This document shows positions 51,046-60,419 of a stretch of DNA of 64,000 nt, one piece after another. The position numbers and the translations under genes are program-made. This DNA is from Thecamonas trahens ATCC 50062 (taxonomy: Eukaryota; Apusozoa; Apusomonadida; Apusomonadidae). The notes below the pieces were generated by a model. The model did no database searches. It saw only the letters and a program-made list of their open reading frames with translations, and had not been told where the DNA came from. The DNA lies in contig NW_013657679.1 of NCBI RefSeq assembly GCF_000142905.1, positions 64,657 to 128,656 on the forward strand, in the 5' to 3' direction. Position 1 is the stretch's first letter. Every line of letters begins with the position of its first letter.

Positions 51046-51771
51046 ATGCAGAAGAGTAGCACGTGTGCAGTCATGGGTATTTTGGCGGTTGTTTTGACAG
51101 TGGCAGTGATGGCGGCGGCGGCGGCAGCGGCGGACGAGACCGACTACTACCAGCTGCTGGGCGTGTCAAGGTCGGCGACACCCAAGGCTGTGGATGCTGG
51201 GTATGAAGCTGCGCATGCACAGATCATGGCGGGAGAGGTCGGCACGAGGTCGCGCAAGGATGCACTGCTGGCCATCAATCAAGCTTACGCAGTGTTGGCC
51301 GATGCAGAGGCGCGTGCAGAGTATGATGCGGCGAGAGCCGACGCTCTGGCAGACGAGGCCGACGCGAGCCGGCGGGCGCAGGTGCTGAAGGAGGCCAAAG
51401 AGGTCGAGATGAAGCGGCAGGAGCGTCGCAGGGTGCCGGGCACAGAAAAGGTGCGGTACTCGCGGAACGAGCCGCCGGCCTTCAACATGGATCCCAACTG
51501 CATCCACTGCATGAGCAACGAGCACGGCGTCGAGGTCATCCACTCGGCCACCGGCGTCGACAAGTTCCTCGCGACCTTTGATACCTTCCTCTGCTCCTTC
51601 CTCTGCCCCATCCCTATCTCACCCGAGCTCAGTCTCACTCTCTTTATCATCGGCTCGGTCGTCTTCTTTGTCGGTACCCTCTTCCTCTGCGGCAAACTGT
51701 TCGGCTGCAAGGAGCCGCCCACAAGCGAGACTGACTCTGCCCACGGCGACGACCATGCTCACTCCGAGTAG
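51046..51771 (+). CDS. J-like-domain membrane protein lacking HPD
   Basis: 241 residues from ATG 51046. A signal peptide or anchor (VMGILAVVLTVAVMAAAAAA) leads into DETDYYQLLGVSRSATPKAV, a J-domain helix I/II. Where HPD should follow helix II the sequence is YEAAHAQIMAGEVG, so HPD is absent; helix III (LLAINQAYAVLADAEARAEY) is normal. J domains without HPD are not expected to stimulate Hsp70 ATPase. A Cys-containing segment (MDPNCIHCMSNEHG) is followed by a C-terminal membrane helix (LTLFIIGSVVFFVGTLFLCG) and a short Asp/His tail. The likely topology is a lumenal J-like domain with a single C-terminal anchor. It ends 25 bp from the convergent RING gene. Confidence 0.8.
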   Translation: MQKSSTCAVMGILAVVLTVAVMAAAAAAADETDYYQLLGVSRSATPKAVDAGYEAAHAQIMAGEVGTRSRKDALLAINQAYAVLADAEARAEYDAARADALADEADASRRAQVLKEAKEVEMKRQERRRVPGTEKVRYSRNEPPAFNMDPNCIHCMSNEHGVEVIHSATGVDKFLATFDTFLCSFLCPIPISPELSLTLFIIGSVVFFVGTLFLCGKLFGCKEPPTSETDSAHGDDHAHSE

Positions 51772-51796
51772 CGACCCGGCTCTCCGACTGTTGCTG

Positions 51797-52300
51797 CTAT
51801 GTGGGAAAGACCCGGACTGTGTTGGCGATCGGACCACGGCACATCGGACACGGCGCGCCCGACGCCACAATTACCGCCGCATCGTCTTCGCACAGGCAAA
51901 GATGATGGCACGGCTCGATGAGAACCACTGCATCGGCCTCCCAGCAGACGGTGCACATGCCGCGATCGGCGCCCTCATCGCTCGCCGGTGGCGCCCTGGC
52001 CAGCGGCGGCGCTCCCTTGGCCCCATGGCCATGACTGACTTGAGGAAACACCCCGCCTGCGCCCGCGCCTTCCAAACACACCCCGCTGCTCGGCCCTTGC
52101 CCGCCATCGCCGCCCTTCTTGCCCTTGCCCTTGCCCTTGTCCTCCTCCTTGCCGAACCACGAGTTGAACACGTACAGCCCGGCAGCACCCACCAGCGCGC
52201 CGAGAGCAAAGACCGCCGCAGCAGCACCACCACCACCACCACCACCATTGTCCCTCTCATCATCTTCTTTGCCCGTCCTCCGTCTTCCTCGTCGCGACAT
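51797..52300 (-). CDS. Membrane-anchored RING-type E3 ligase candidate
   Basis: 167 residues from ATG 52300 (MSRRGRRRTGKEDDERD); an in-frame ATG lies at 52393. A Gly/Ala-rich stretch leads to a membrane helix (AAAVFALGALVGAAGLYVF), a Lys/Gly linker, then a C-terminal RING of the MUL1/IAP type: CTVC, EPCHHLCLCEDD, CPMCRGPI. In that type the second block is C-x-H-x3-C-x2-C; here the last position is Asp, not Cys, and Asp can act as a zinc ligand. MUL1-type proteins are mitochondrial E3 ligases, so a similar place is possible. The rest of MUL1 is not present. Confidence 0.75.
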   Translation of the reverse strand: MSRRGRRRTGKEDDERDNGGGGGGGAAAAVFALGALVGAAGLYVFNSWFGKEEDKGKGKGKKGGDGGQGPSSGVCLEGAGAGGVFPQVSHGHGAKGAPPLARAPPASDEGADRGMCTVCWEADAVVLIEPCHHLCLCEDDAAVIVASGAPCPMCRGPIANTVRVFPT

Positions 52301-52697
52301 GGTGCCCTCTGCCCGCGTCAAGAGATGCAACACGCTCGTGCTCGTGTTCCTGGTCACTCCGAGGTCATCAAACCGAGTGTTCCTTTTCGTCACCTTTGCC
52401 TCGGTTCACGACCTTTTTTGGTTCATTCACACGGTACGGTACACTCATGGCACCCTTGCGCTCTCCACCGTCAACATCAACACGTACCAGTCTGACTGTT
52501 GTACAGACATCACTTGGGGTAATTATGATATGTCATCATATTGAAATAATCATGCTCTGGTGGCTGAGGAGACGTGCAGAAGTCGACAGCGCTCGCTGTC
52601 GGGAGTCGACGGCGGTTCACGACCTTTTCCGGCCGGCCGAGCATCGGCGGCTCGCGAGGTACGAGACGGGGTACCACTTGACGAAGCTTCACCAGAC
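52301..52697. other. Divergent spacer, no gene seen
   Basis: Nearly 400 bp between the RING gene and the SRPBCC gene. The sequence is less GC-rich than its surroundings near 52500-52560 (AATTATGATATGTCATCATA), consistent with a promoter. No coding feature is supported. Confidence 0.45.
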
Positions 52698-53228
52698 ATG
52701 TCGTACTGGACGCTTGGGCTGTTCTGCGTGGGTGTAGGAGTGGCGCTTGTGGCGTTGTTCATCTGCTGTGGTTATATGCTGGCGGTGGATGTGACGCTGA
52801 CCACGTCGCGGTTCCTGGCGTACCCGCCTGGGGCAGTCTGGAGGGGCCTTGCCGACCACGAGTCGAACCCTGTGACGGGGCAGGCATGCCGTTCACAGCG
52901 TCCGTTTGGCACGGGAGACATGCCTGGGTGGGTGGAGCAGATGGGCTCGTCGTCGGTGGTGGTCAAGACAGTGGAGAGCAACAAGCCGACCCTTTTGGTC
53001 CGCCACTTTGACGACCGCGGGACAACCATGACTTCTCGCATGGTGTACCAGATGGAGGCTGCCGAAGAGGAGGGCGTCCGTGGCACCCGCATCACCATGA
53101 TCCAGGATGTCTCCGTCCCGCGCGGCACTTGGCACACTCCGCTCTTTCGCATCCTCGTCCGCATCTTTGGTACAAAGGGCATGACCGCTTTTCTCGCCCG
53201 CCTCAATCGCTACCTCGGTCGTACCTGA
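52698..53228 (+). CDS. SRPBCC/polyketide cyclase-like protein with N-terminal membrane anchor
   Basis: 176 residues from ATG 52698. The N-terminal helix (MSYWTLGLFCVGVGVALVAL) is a membrane anchor. The rest follows the SRPBCC (START-like, polyketide-cyclase) pattern: SRFLAYPPGAVWRGLADHES at the start, central strands SSVVVKTVESNKPTLLVRHF, RGTRITMIQDVSVPRGTWHT, and a long C-terminal helix (GMTAFLARLNRYLGRT). Such folds hold hydrophobic ligands; no specific ligand can be read. Family call is moderate because the fold is recognised from layout. The open frame before 52698 has no homology. Confidence 0.7.
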   Translation: MSYWTLGLFCVGVGVALVALFICCGYMLAVDVTLTTSRFLAYPPGAVWRGLADHESNPVTGQACRSQRPFGTGDMPGWVEQMGSSSVVVKTVESNKPTLLVRHFDDRGTTMTSRMVYQMEAAEEEGVRGTRITMIQDVSVPRGTWHTPLFRILVRIFGTKGMTAFLARLNRYLGRT

Positions 53229-53353
53229 GCCGACGTGGTCTGGCTTGCCGGTGCGCTTTGTTTTACGCCACGGCCGCCCTACGTAGTAGCTTCTTGCAGT
53301 AAAGCGAGTCCGGAAAGCTACGTCACTGAGCATCCGATGGCGACGCGCATGGC

Positions 53354-54519
53354 TTATGTGGCGGTGCCGAGGACCTCGGCAACCTTGCTCTGCAGGGCGC
53401 GGATGTTGGCGTTGAGCTCGTCGTCATCGTCATCGTCGTCGTCATCGTCGTTGTCGTCGTCCACCACAGGCCGGCTCGCCTCGAGCAACTGCGCTTCCAG
53501 CTCCAAGTTGGCAGCGCGGAGATCGTCGTTCTGGGTGCGGAGATTGGCAAGCTGGGCCTCGAGCTCGGTAATCAGATTCTGCGAGTCTCCGCCCTTGGCA
53601 GCCGCCTTGACTGCCTTCTCCAACTGCCGGATCCGCTGCTGCTGGATAAAGATCTCCTGCTGGAGCACGGTAGCCCGCTTGTCCTTGGCCGCGATGGCGG
53701 CCTCGAGCTCGGCCACACGCTGCTGCTCGCGGGCGACGCTGGCGGCGTTGGCCGCGGTGGCACTTGTTGCAGCACGCTCGGCCTCCCACGCCGCCTTTTC
53801 ATCGCGAAGCTGCGCAATGATCTCGGTCGACGCGTCGCGGTGGGCCACAAGGACGCCGACGCGCTCCTGGAGCGACACATTGGTTTCAAGCGCATCATCG
53901 AGCTCGGCCCGAAGAGCTTCAACGCCTTCCGCCTCAAACTGGGTGCGATACCTGGCGATGACATGGACCATGTGCGAGTTCTTGGTCTGCAGCGCACAGA
54001 GCTTGGCCTCGGCCTCGGCCAAGCGGGCCTCGAGCAATGCCCGCGGCTTTTCTGTCTCACACCCGATGAGCGTGCTGATACGGGAGACCTGAACAGCCAG
54101 ACTCTCCCGATGCCGCCCCGCCTCCTGCATCACCCTTCCTGCCGTTGCCTGGGCCTTCAGCTGCGCTATCTCCTCCCGCAACGCGACAATGATGGCCTGA
54201 TCCTCTGCCCGCAGCCGCACCGCCCTCGACGCCTGCTCATCAAACCGCTGCACCACCCGGCTTACTTGCTCCAGCTACACCCACCCCCGCCCCCATCCAT
54301 CCACTCCACACAATCCGTGAGTCACATCCATGCCAATCGTATCCTGTCGCCCTCCGTCGCCCTCCTCCGTCCCCTCCCCTCCCCTCCCCCCCTCCCCCCC
54401 CACCCTTCCTCACACCACGGGCACCCCCTCAATCGCATCCCTACCTTGGTCTGGAGCATGTTCTTCTCCAAAAGCGCACGGTTGAGCGCTTGCTCCAACT
54501 CTGCCTGGGTGGTGGCCAT
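53354..54519 (-). CDS. Coiled-coil protein
   Basis: Exons 54519-54445 and 54274-53354 (donor GTAGGG, acceptor GTAG) give 331 residues. The junction reads EKNMLQTKLEQVSRVVQRFD, continuing the coiled coil in register, which supports the intron. Almost the whole protein has Leu/Ala heptads: AELEQALNRALLEKN, IIVALREEIAQLKAQ, RALLEARLAEAEAKL, VAELEAAIAAKDKRA, LEKAVKAAAKG and LITELEAQLANLRTQNDDLR. An acidic Asp run (about 13 Asp) interrupts it near the end. It resembles short flagellar or centrosomal coiled-coil proteins, but no family is assigned. The intron is C-rich. Confidence 0.75.
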
Positions 54520-54868
54520 GACCAGCAGCCGCCAGTTGGGTGTGTCTCTGTGGTGGTGGCAGTGTGCGGTCGGGCTGTGGTTAGTCTGTGTGGTTAGTCT
54601 GTGAACAGCTTGCTGTAGCCAGCGGTGGGCAGCCGCACGTGAGCCAAGATCAAGCCAGGGGGATAGACTGCCACGCAATGGATATGAGACCTACTCTTGC
54701 TGGGGTAGTAGCACCCTCTCTATCATCGTTGGTCGTTTGTACACTTGCGATCAACTCGGAGGGTGTGTCGGGCAAAGCCACGTTGAGGCCACGGGTGTGC
54801 GCGCGCATGATGGGGGGGGGGGGCGATCAGGAGAGAAAGGTGCGTGTTCATGTCGTCAACACATCAGA

Positions 54869-55771
54869 TTAGCTGACAGAGACCAAGAACCGGAGATCAA
54901 TGGTCTGGTCAGAGAGCTGGGTACGGGTGTAGGTCGCGGACGAGAGCGAGACGGCGTACAGGGTCTTGTTCGGGTCGGTGCACACAAGGTACATGTTGCC
55001 AGAGGCAATGTCGTAGGTGGCATCGGCGGAGCAGCCGTATCCGTAGTCAATCTCGGTGAGCTCGACGACCTTGGTGACCTTGAGAGGGTTTGAGAGTGAG
55101 AACTTGGCGACGTAGGCGTTGGTCGACTCGGTGGCCATGACGACGCCGTAGTATCCGTTGTTGCGCCAGTTGAAGACCAGCGAGGTGATGAACATGTCCT
55201 GATCAGGCGAGTAAATGCGTGACGGGTAGCCGCCACGGTACATGTTGGTGCCATCGGAGAGAATGAAAACGTTGTTCGCCGAGTCCCACGTCGAAGAGAC
55301 GATGCCCTGCCCAGCAAAGACAGGCATGGATCCAGAGGCGCCGATGGTGCCATCCGAGAGATCGACGGTGCCAAAGGTCATGTTCTTGCCATCGATAGCC
55401 AGGTACGATCCCGGGCCGCCACCGCTAGCCGGCTCCGAGACAAGAACCACGTTGTCGGGCGGGGTAAAGCGGGTCGTGGTCGATCCAGTGCAGGTGCCCG
55501 ATGAGGTGATCTCCACCAGCGCGAGCTCATGGTTGAAGCTCACATACGCCAGTTCGGTCGAGTACGCGCCAGGAACAAGGCCAGCAAAGGGGAGACCAGG
55601 AATGTCGCACGCCGAGTCGATATCACCCGTGTCAGGCTCGATGACCACCAGCGACGACGACGTCGTCGACGAGCTGTTGGACACTCCGGCAAACAGAATG
55701 CCACCGTGGGCAGGACACGCGAGGAGCAGCGAACAGACAAGGGCCACGACAACAACTGGAGTATGATACAT
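54869..55771 (-). CDS. Secreted protein, beta-propeller-like, unknown function
   Basis: 300 residues from ATG 55771. A clear signal peptide (MYHTPVVVVALVCSLLLACP) with cleavage near AHG. The mature part is rich in Ser, Thr, Gly and Tyr with many short strands separated by turns (LVVIEPDTGDIDSACDIPGL; VFILSDGTNMYRGGYPSRIY; ADATYDIASGNMYLVCTDPN), which suggests a propeller of NHL/SMP-30 style. Several Asn-X-Ser/Thr sites and paired Cys fit secretion. No membrane anchor and no catalytic motif is visible. Function unknown. Confidence 0.75.
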   Translation of the reverse strand: MYHTPVVVVALVCSLLLACPAHGGILFAGVSNSSSTTSSSLVVIEPDTGDIDSACDIPGLPFAGLVPGAYSTELAYVSFNHELALVEITSSGTCTGSTTTRFTPPDNVVLVSEPASGGGPGSYLAIDGKNMTFGTVDLSDGTIGASGSMPVFAGQGIVSSTWDSANNVFILSDGTNMYRGGYPSRIYSPDQDMFITSLVFNWRNNGYYGVVMATESTNAYVAKFSLSNPLKVTKVVELTEIDYGYGCSADATYDIASGNMYLVCTDPNKTLYAVSLSSATYTRTQLSDQTIDLRFLVSVS

Positions 55772-55986
55772 GATGGGGTGAGAGTGGTGTGTGGAGAGCA
55801 AGGTGGAGGTGGAGAGAGACAAAGGAGTGAGAGCTCTGCTGCTGGCATCTGTTTTTTCCCACTGGAGCAATCGAAGATTCCTCGACCGACATGCTGGGCG
55901 TGGTGTTTGTCCTGCTGGCGTGCGCATGCAAAGGGCTCTGCTGCTTTGGCTCCACCAAAGTGCGGCATGGCATGGTGTATCATCTG

Positions 55987-58349
55987 CTATTCATCGTCGT
56001 CGACAAGGATGACCAGGACGTCACCGGCGGCAACGAGCTGGCCGGGGTTGACAAGCACGGCATCAACGATGGCGGCTTCGGCAGTGGCAAGCACCTTGGT
56101 CTGCATCTTCATCGACTCGATGACGACGAGGGTGTCTCCGGCAAATACGGTGTCGCCTGGTGCCACGCCGACAGAGACGATCTTGCATGGCATGGGCGCC
56201 CGCGGGGTGAGATCGCGCCCACTGCTGCTGCCAGACCCCGTGCTGGCGTAGCCCTTGGAGCTGGCAAACCGGGAAACGAGCTCGACTCCCATTCCCGAGG
56301 ACTGCGGCGAGAGGCTCGGCGAGTGGACGAAGACTCGCATGCCCTCTGCGTCGGGTGCATCAGCCGCAATGCCCGCGTGGCAGGTGTACCACGCGCTTGC
56401 ACCGTCAATGGCCAGACGCATGCGGTAATCGCCGTCGAGCTCGCCGAGCAGTACGTCAAAGACCAGCTCGCCGTCGGCGCCGACCAGGGCCCCCGGGAGC
56501 GAGAGCTCAAACGCCTGCGGCGCCAGCGTTGCCGGTGCGGACGCGCCCGTCTCGTGGACCGCGCGGTATGTCGCTGCAATCGGAGCGCCACCGCCGGGCA
56601 GAGCAATCAGCTGCTTCTGGGTGCGGGTACGGGCAGTATTACACCAGCCGGAGGGGATATGGCGGAGAAGGTGCGGCCGCGGGGCCGACGGCGATGCCCG
56701 TGCCCGCGCCCGCACCACCCATCCGTACACCAATGCGGCAATGGCAAGGCGCGGGGTGTCGGTCGCGCGCGCTGCCGCGTCTGCGGCCACCAGCGCTGCT
56801 GCCGGCGTGTGGGTCGGGATGAACGACGTGAGCGTTTCGCCAGCGGCAAAGGCCGCGTGGCCGACAATAGCGTCGAGAAACGCGATGTTGGTTGTCACCC
56901 CGAGCACCGCGGTGTGGGCGAGCGCGGTCCGCATGGCGCGAATGGCTTCCATCCGGTTGCGACCACTCACCGTCAGCTTGGCCACCATGGGGTCGTAGAA
57001 GACCGAGATGGCGTGACCGGTGGCAATGCCGGCGTCGACGCGGACGCCCGGCGGCGAGGTTGGCGGCACAAAGAGGTCGACGCGGCCGGTGCACGGGAGA
57101 AAGTTGTTGAGCGGGTCCTCGGCGTAGACCCGGACCTCGATGGCTGCTCCCAGCGGTGGCGGCTCGCACCTGTCCGCGCTCTCCTGGTCGACAGCCCACG
57201 GACAGTGCGCAAGAAGCGAGGGCAGCGCCTCGCCTTGGGCGACGGCAATCTGAAGCGCAACCAAATCTAGGCCAGTTACGGCTTCGGTAACCGCGTGCTC
57301 GACTTGGAGCCGGGTGTTCATCTCCAGAAAGTAGAACGGAGGCAGCACGTCCGACTCGGAATCCTCAAATCCGAGGTGCGGCGGAGAAGCGTCGACGATA
57401 AACTCCACGGTGCCTGCACCGACGTAGGCGACGGCGCGGGCAATGGCAATGGCAGCGGCACCCATGACGGCACGCAGCCGCGGGCCGAGCGCCGGCGACG
57501 GGGCCTCCTCGACCACTTTTTGGTGCCGTCGCTGGACCGAACACTCGCGCTCAAACATATGGACCACGTTGCCGTGGGCATCGCCAAAGACCTGGAACTC
57601 GACGTGGCGCACAGAGTCAAAGTACCGTTCCAGCAGCAGAGAGTCATCGCCAAACGAGGCCGCGGCCTCAGCCTTGGCCGACGCGATGGCGCCTTCCAGC
57701 TCGGCCAGATCGCGGACAACTCGCATGCCCTTGCCGCCGCCGCCCGCCGAGGCCTTGACCAGAAGAGGCGTACCAATGTCTGCAGCGGCAGCCACAAGGG
57801 CTGGGACTGACTGATCAGCACCTGCGTAGCCCGGGATGACTGGCACGCCGTCGGCGGTGGCGGTGAGCAGATTCTTGGCGCCGATTTTGGAGCCCATGGC
57901 GTCCATCGCTTCAGGCGATGGGCCGATAAAGACCAGGCCAGCCTCGCCCACCGCCCGTGCAAACTCGGCTCGTTCTGAGAGGAAGCCATAGCCCGGATGC
58001 ACGGCATCACACCTTGTTGCCCGAGCAGCGTCGATGAGAGCATCGACCACCAGATACGAGTCGATCGCCGGCGGCGGGCCGATGAACACTGCCTCGTCTG
58101 CTGCTGCCACATGCAGAGCATCGGCATCTGCCTCTGAATACACCGCAACAGTGGCAATACCCAGCTACAAACAATCATGGTCTCAGTGACAGTGAGTGGG
58201 ATGCACGAGCAGGGAAGCAGGTCCGGGGTGGGGTGGGGGGGTGGGTGGTTAGGGGTGGGGGGGAGGCTTCTGCATACCTTGCGACAGGTACCGATGATAC
58301 GGAGGGCGACTTCCCCTCGGTTGGCCACCAGGACCTTTGAGATGATCAT
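55987..58349 (-). CDS. Biotin-dependent acyl-CoA carboxylase alpha subunit (MCC/PCC type)
   Basis: Exons 58349-58278 (72 nt) and 58164-55987 (donor GTATGC, acceptor GTAG) give 749 residues. The N-terminal biotin carboxylase starts MIISKVLVANRGEVALRI; the join gives RIIGTCRKLGIATVAVYSEA. ATP-grasp motifs are LLVKASAGGGGKGMR, FLEMNTRLQVEHAVTE and YDPMVAKL. The C-terminal biotinyl domain has E-S-M-K-M-Q with the biotin Lys, ending in DDDE. Length and lack of carboxyltransferase fit the alpha subunit of 3-methylcrotonyl- or propionyl-CoA carboxylase, enzymes of Leu and odd-chain/branched catabolism; the central BT domain is not diagnostic to me. There is no presequence before the catalytic domain, so mitochondrial import is unexplained. 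No beta subunit is in the window. Confidence 0.9.
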
Positions 58350-58567
58350 TGTAAAAGTATATGTATGTGTGTGTGGTGGTGGTGGTGGTAGGGGGGGGGG
58401 GTGTAGTGGTGTTGGTTGGGCTGGGGTGAGTTGATTGGTCTCGATCGGGCACGCGTGCGGAGTGGAGTCGGTGGTGTCACGGTAGATGTGAGGGGAAAGG
58501 GGGGGGGAGGGGGAGGGGGCAGGGGGAGGGGGTGCTTGGGGAATGAGGGATGAGGGATGAGGGATGG

Positions 58568-60001
58568 TTAGACTTGAAGATACTCGGCATCAGCATCGGG
58601 AGGAAGGTGCTTGACGCGATGGCGTGGGTAGTCGCGTGGGACGCACTTGCCGTGGCGGTTGTAGCCGGTGGGGCGGGCGTGGGTGAGGAGGCGGCCGAGG
58701 ATAGGGACCTTGAAGATGAGAAAGTGGACGGAGAGGAGGCCGTAGAGGGTTTTGGTCCAGTAGATGGTCGACTTGAGGCGCCAGTTGGAAGAGAGACCCT
58801 CTGCGGCGATCGAGGTGCGGCGGTCGTGGTCGTCGAGGGCGGCCCAGACGATGACGGAGAAGCAGACGAGAAAGACGAAGGCATCGAGGATGACAAAGGC
58901 GCGCAAGCGTCCGCCGCGGCCAGCGTACCTTGGCTTGCCGCAGCACGAGCCGACGATGCGGCCTGGGCTGTGCGGATCGACGGCCGAGGCGTCGCCGGAG
59001 CGTGAGCCGTCATCGGACGACGGCGTGCCGTGGCGGGCGTGGAAGGCATAGACTTCGTCGGGCGAGAGGATGCCGTTGCCGTCGACGTCGTACTGGGCAT
59101 GGGCCGAGGAGAGGACCTCCAGCGAGGTCCCGCCCTTCTTCTCGGACCGCGGGAGGAGGGCGGCGGCGAGCCAGACCATGACGACTTGCAAGAGAAAGAA
59201 GCCGGCCTCCCACAGCGGGAGGGTGGGCCCGGTCTTGGCGCACTCGTTGACGGCTGGAGAGTCTGGGCCGGTGGTGCAGAGGTAGTAGAGGACGGCACCG
59301 TAGCAGGCCGGGAACAGGCCACCGGTGATAAACTGGACGCCCTTGAAGGAGAGGATAAAGTCGACGAGCTGGAACTCGTCCGAGTGGTCGATGGCGAGGA
59401 GGACGGCAAGATAGAAGGCCTGCGGGACGCCAAAGAGTGGAAATACAGAGGCGAGGGTGAGGAGGAGGAAGAGCGGGTTGCGGAGACGGCGCCAGAGCGA
59501 TCGATCATAGGGTCGGAGTGTGTAGAGAAACCCAGCACGGAGCCAAGCGAGCGGACCCGGCCAACCACAGCACGGCGGAGGACGACCATGATCAACAGGC
59601 ACCTTTGCCACGGCCATCTTGTCCAGGACAGCGCCCATGACCTCGATCTTGACGTCTGGCCAGATGTCATCAATGGTGGCATCGACAGCTCTCTGCACAA
59701 CAGCAGGCATGTACGGATCCTTGGCCCGGGCCTTGACGGCTTCCCCCGCAGCATCCAGAGCTCTAGAGACACGTGCCTCCAGCAGGAGTGCCACACGAGT
59801 CTTGATCCGAGCCAGAGCGTTGGCACNNNNNNNNNNNNNNNNNNNNNNNNNNNNNNNNNNNNNNNNNNNNNNNNNNNNNNNNNNNNNNNNNNNNNNNNNN
59901 NNNNNNNNNNNNNNNNNNNNNNNNNNGCCCCCCCCCCCCCACCCACCACACACACCGGCCAGGAGGCCAGCCTTGTCAGCCAGGCGTAGTCCTCCCGGCA
60001 T
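58568..60001 (-). CDS. Multi-pass membrane protein with EF-hand; interrupted by gap
   Basis: The 3' exon (59826-58568) encodes 419 residues; a 5' exon MPGGLRLADKAGLLAG (60001 to about 59956) likely precedes an intron that contains the gap. After an amphipathic helical region (about 90 residues, ALARIKTRVALLLEARVSRA) come at least six hydrophobic segments, for example PLFLLLTLASVFPLFGVPQA, LWEAGFFLLQVVMVWLAAAL and AFVILDAFVFLVCFSVIVWA. Between the fourth and fifth lies a canonical EF-hand loop, D-V-D-G-N-G-I-L-S-P-D-E. I do not recognise the family; EF-hand plus multi-pass layout suggests Ca2+-regulated transport or scaffolding. The acceptor site is hidden in the gap. Confidence 0.75.
   Translation of the reverse strand: MPGGLRLADKAGLLAGVCGGWGGGGXXXXXXXXXXXXXXXXXXXXXXXXXXXXXXXXXXANALARIKTRVALLLEARVSRALDAAGEAVKARAKDPYMPAVVQRAVDATIDDIWPDVKIEVMGAVLDKMAVAKVPVDHGRPPPCCGWPGPLAWLRAGFLYTLRPYDRSLWRRLRNPLFLLLTLASVFPLFGVPQAFYLAVLLAIDHSDEFQLVDFILSFKGVQFITGGLFPACYGAVLYYLCTTGPDSPAVNECAKTGPTLPLWEAGFFLLQVVMVWLAAALLPRSEKKGGTSLEVLSSAHAQYDVDGNGILSPDEVYAFHARHGTPSSDDGSRSGDASAVDPHSPGRIVGSCCGKPRYAGRGGRLRAFVILDAFVFLVCFSVIVWAALDDHDRRTSIAAEGLSSNWRLKSTIYWTKTLYGLLSVHFLIFKVPILGRLLTHARPTGYNRHGKCVPRDYPRHRVKHLPPDADAEYLQV
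59827..59926. other. Assembly gap (100 N), probably intronic
   Basis: A 100-N gap followed by GCCCCCCCCCCCCCACCCACC on the right. On the minus strand the sequence entering the gap is GTGTGTGTGGTGGGTGG then poly-G, like an intron body after a donor. Confidence 0.95.
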
Positions 60002-60152
60002 GGTATGGCTCTGATATGACTCTAGTGTGGCCCTCGACCTCGGCATTTCTCATGCTTATTTGATCCTTTCCCCTCTTCTCTGTCTTCCCAGAGATCACTA
60101 TGGTGATGCTACCGATAGCGATGGCGACGACGATGATGGTGATGGCAATGAC

Positions 60153-60188
<36 letters not shown>

Positions 60189-60419
60189 CTCCATCACTAT
60201 CATTCACTCTATCTGCTACGTCTGGCCAATGGTTATGATTGTGACTCTGCAGGCGATGGAGGACTTGGGAGCGGAAGAGGGTGTCTGGGCGGCCGAGAGT
60301 CACCCAAGCCAATACAGGGTGGGGGAGGAGGGGAGGATGCGGGGAGGACCAGAACAAAGGCACGCACTCGTCCCCAGCACAGAGGCTGATAGGTAGTGGT
60401 GAGAGGGAGCTGTGCGAGG
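60002..60419. other. Divergent spacer with (ATG)n repeat
   Basis: No gene is supported. It contains GATGGTGATGACGATG-like sequence and a perfect (ATG)n run at about 60152-60188, and should hold promoters of the EF-hand protein and the SLC25 carrier. Confidence 0.5.

Noticed and set aside
55891-57270. 459-residue rightward frame opposite the carboxylase gene
   Set aside because: Antisense shadow: the minus strand has the ATP-grasp and biotinyl motifs in order.
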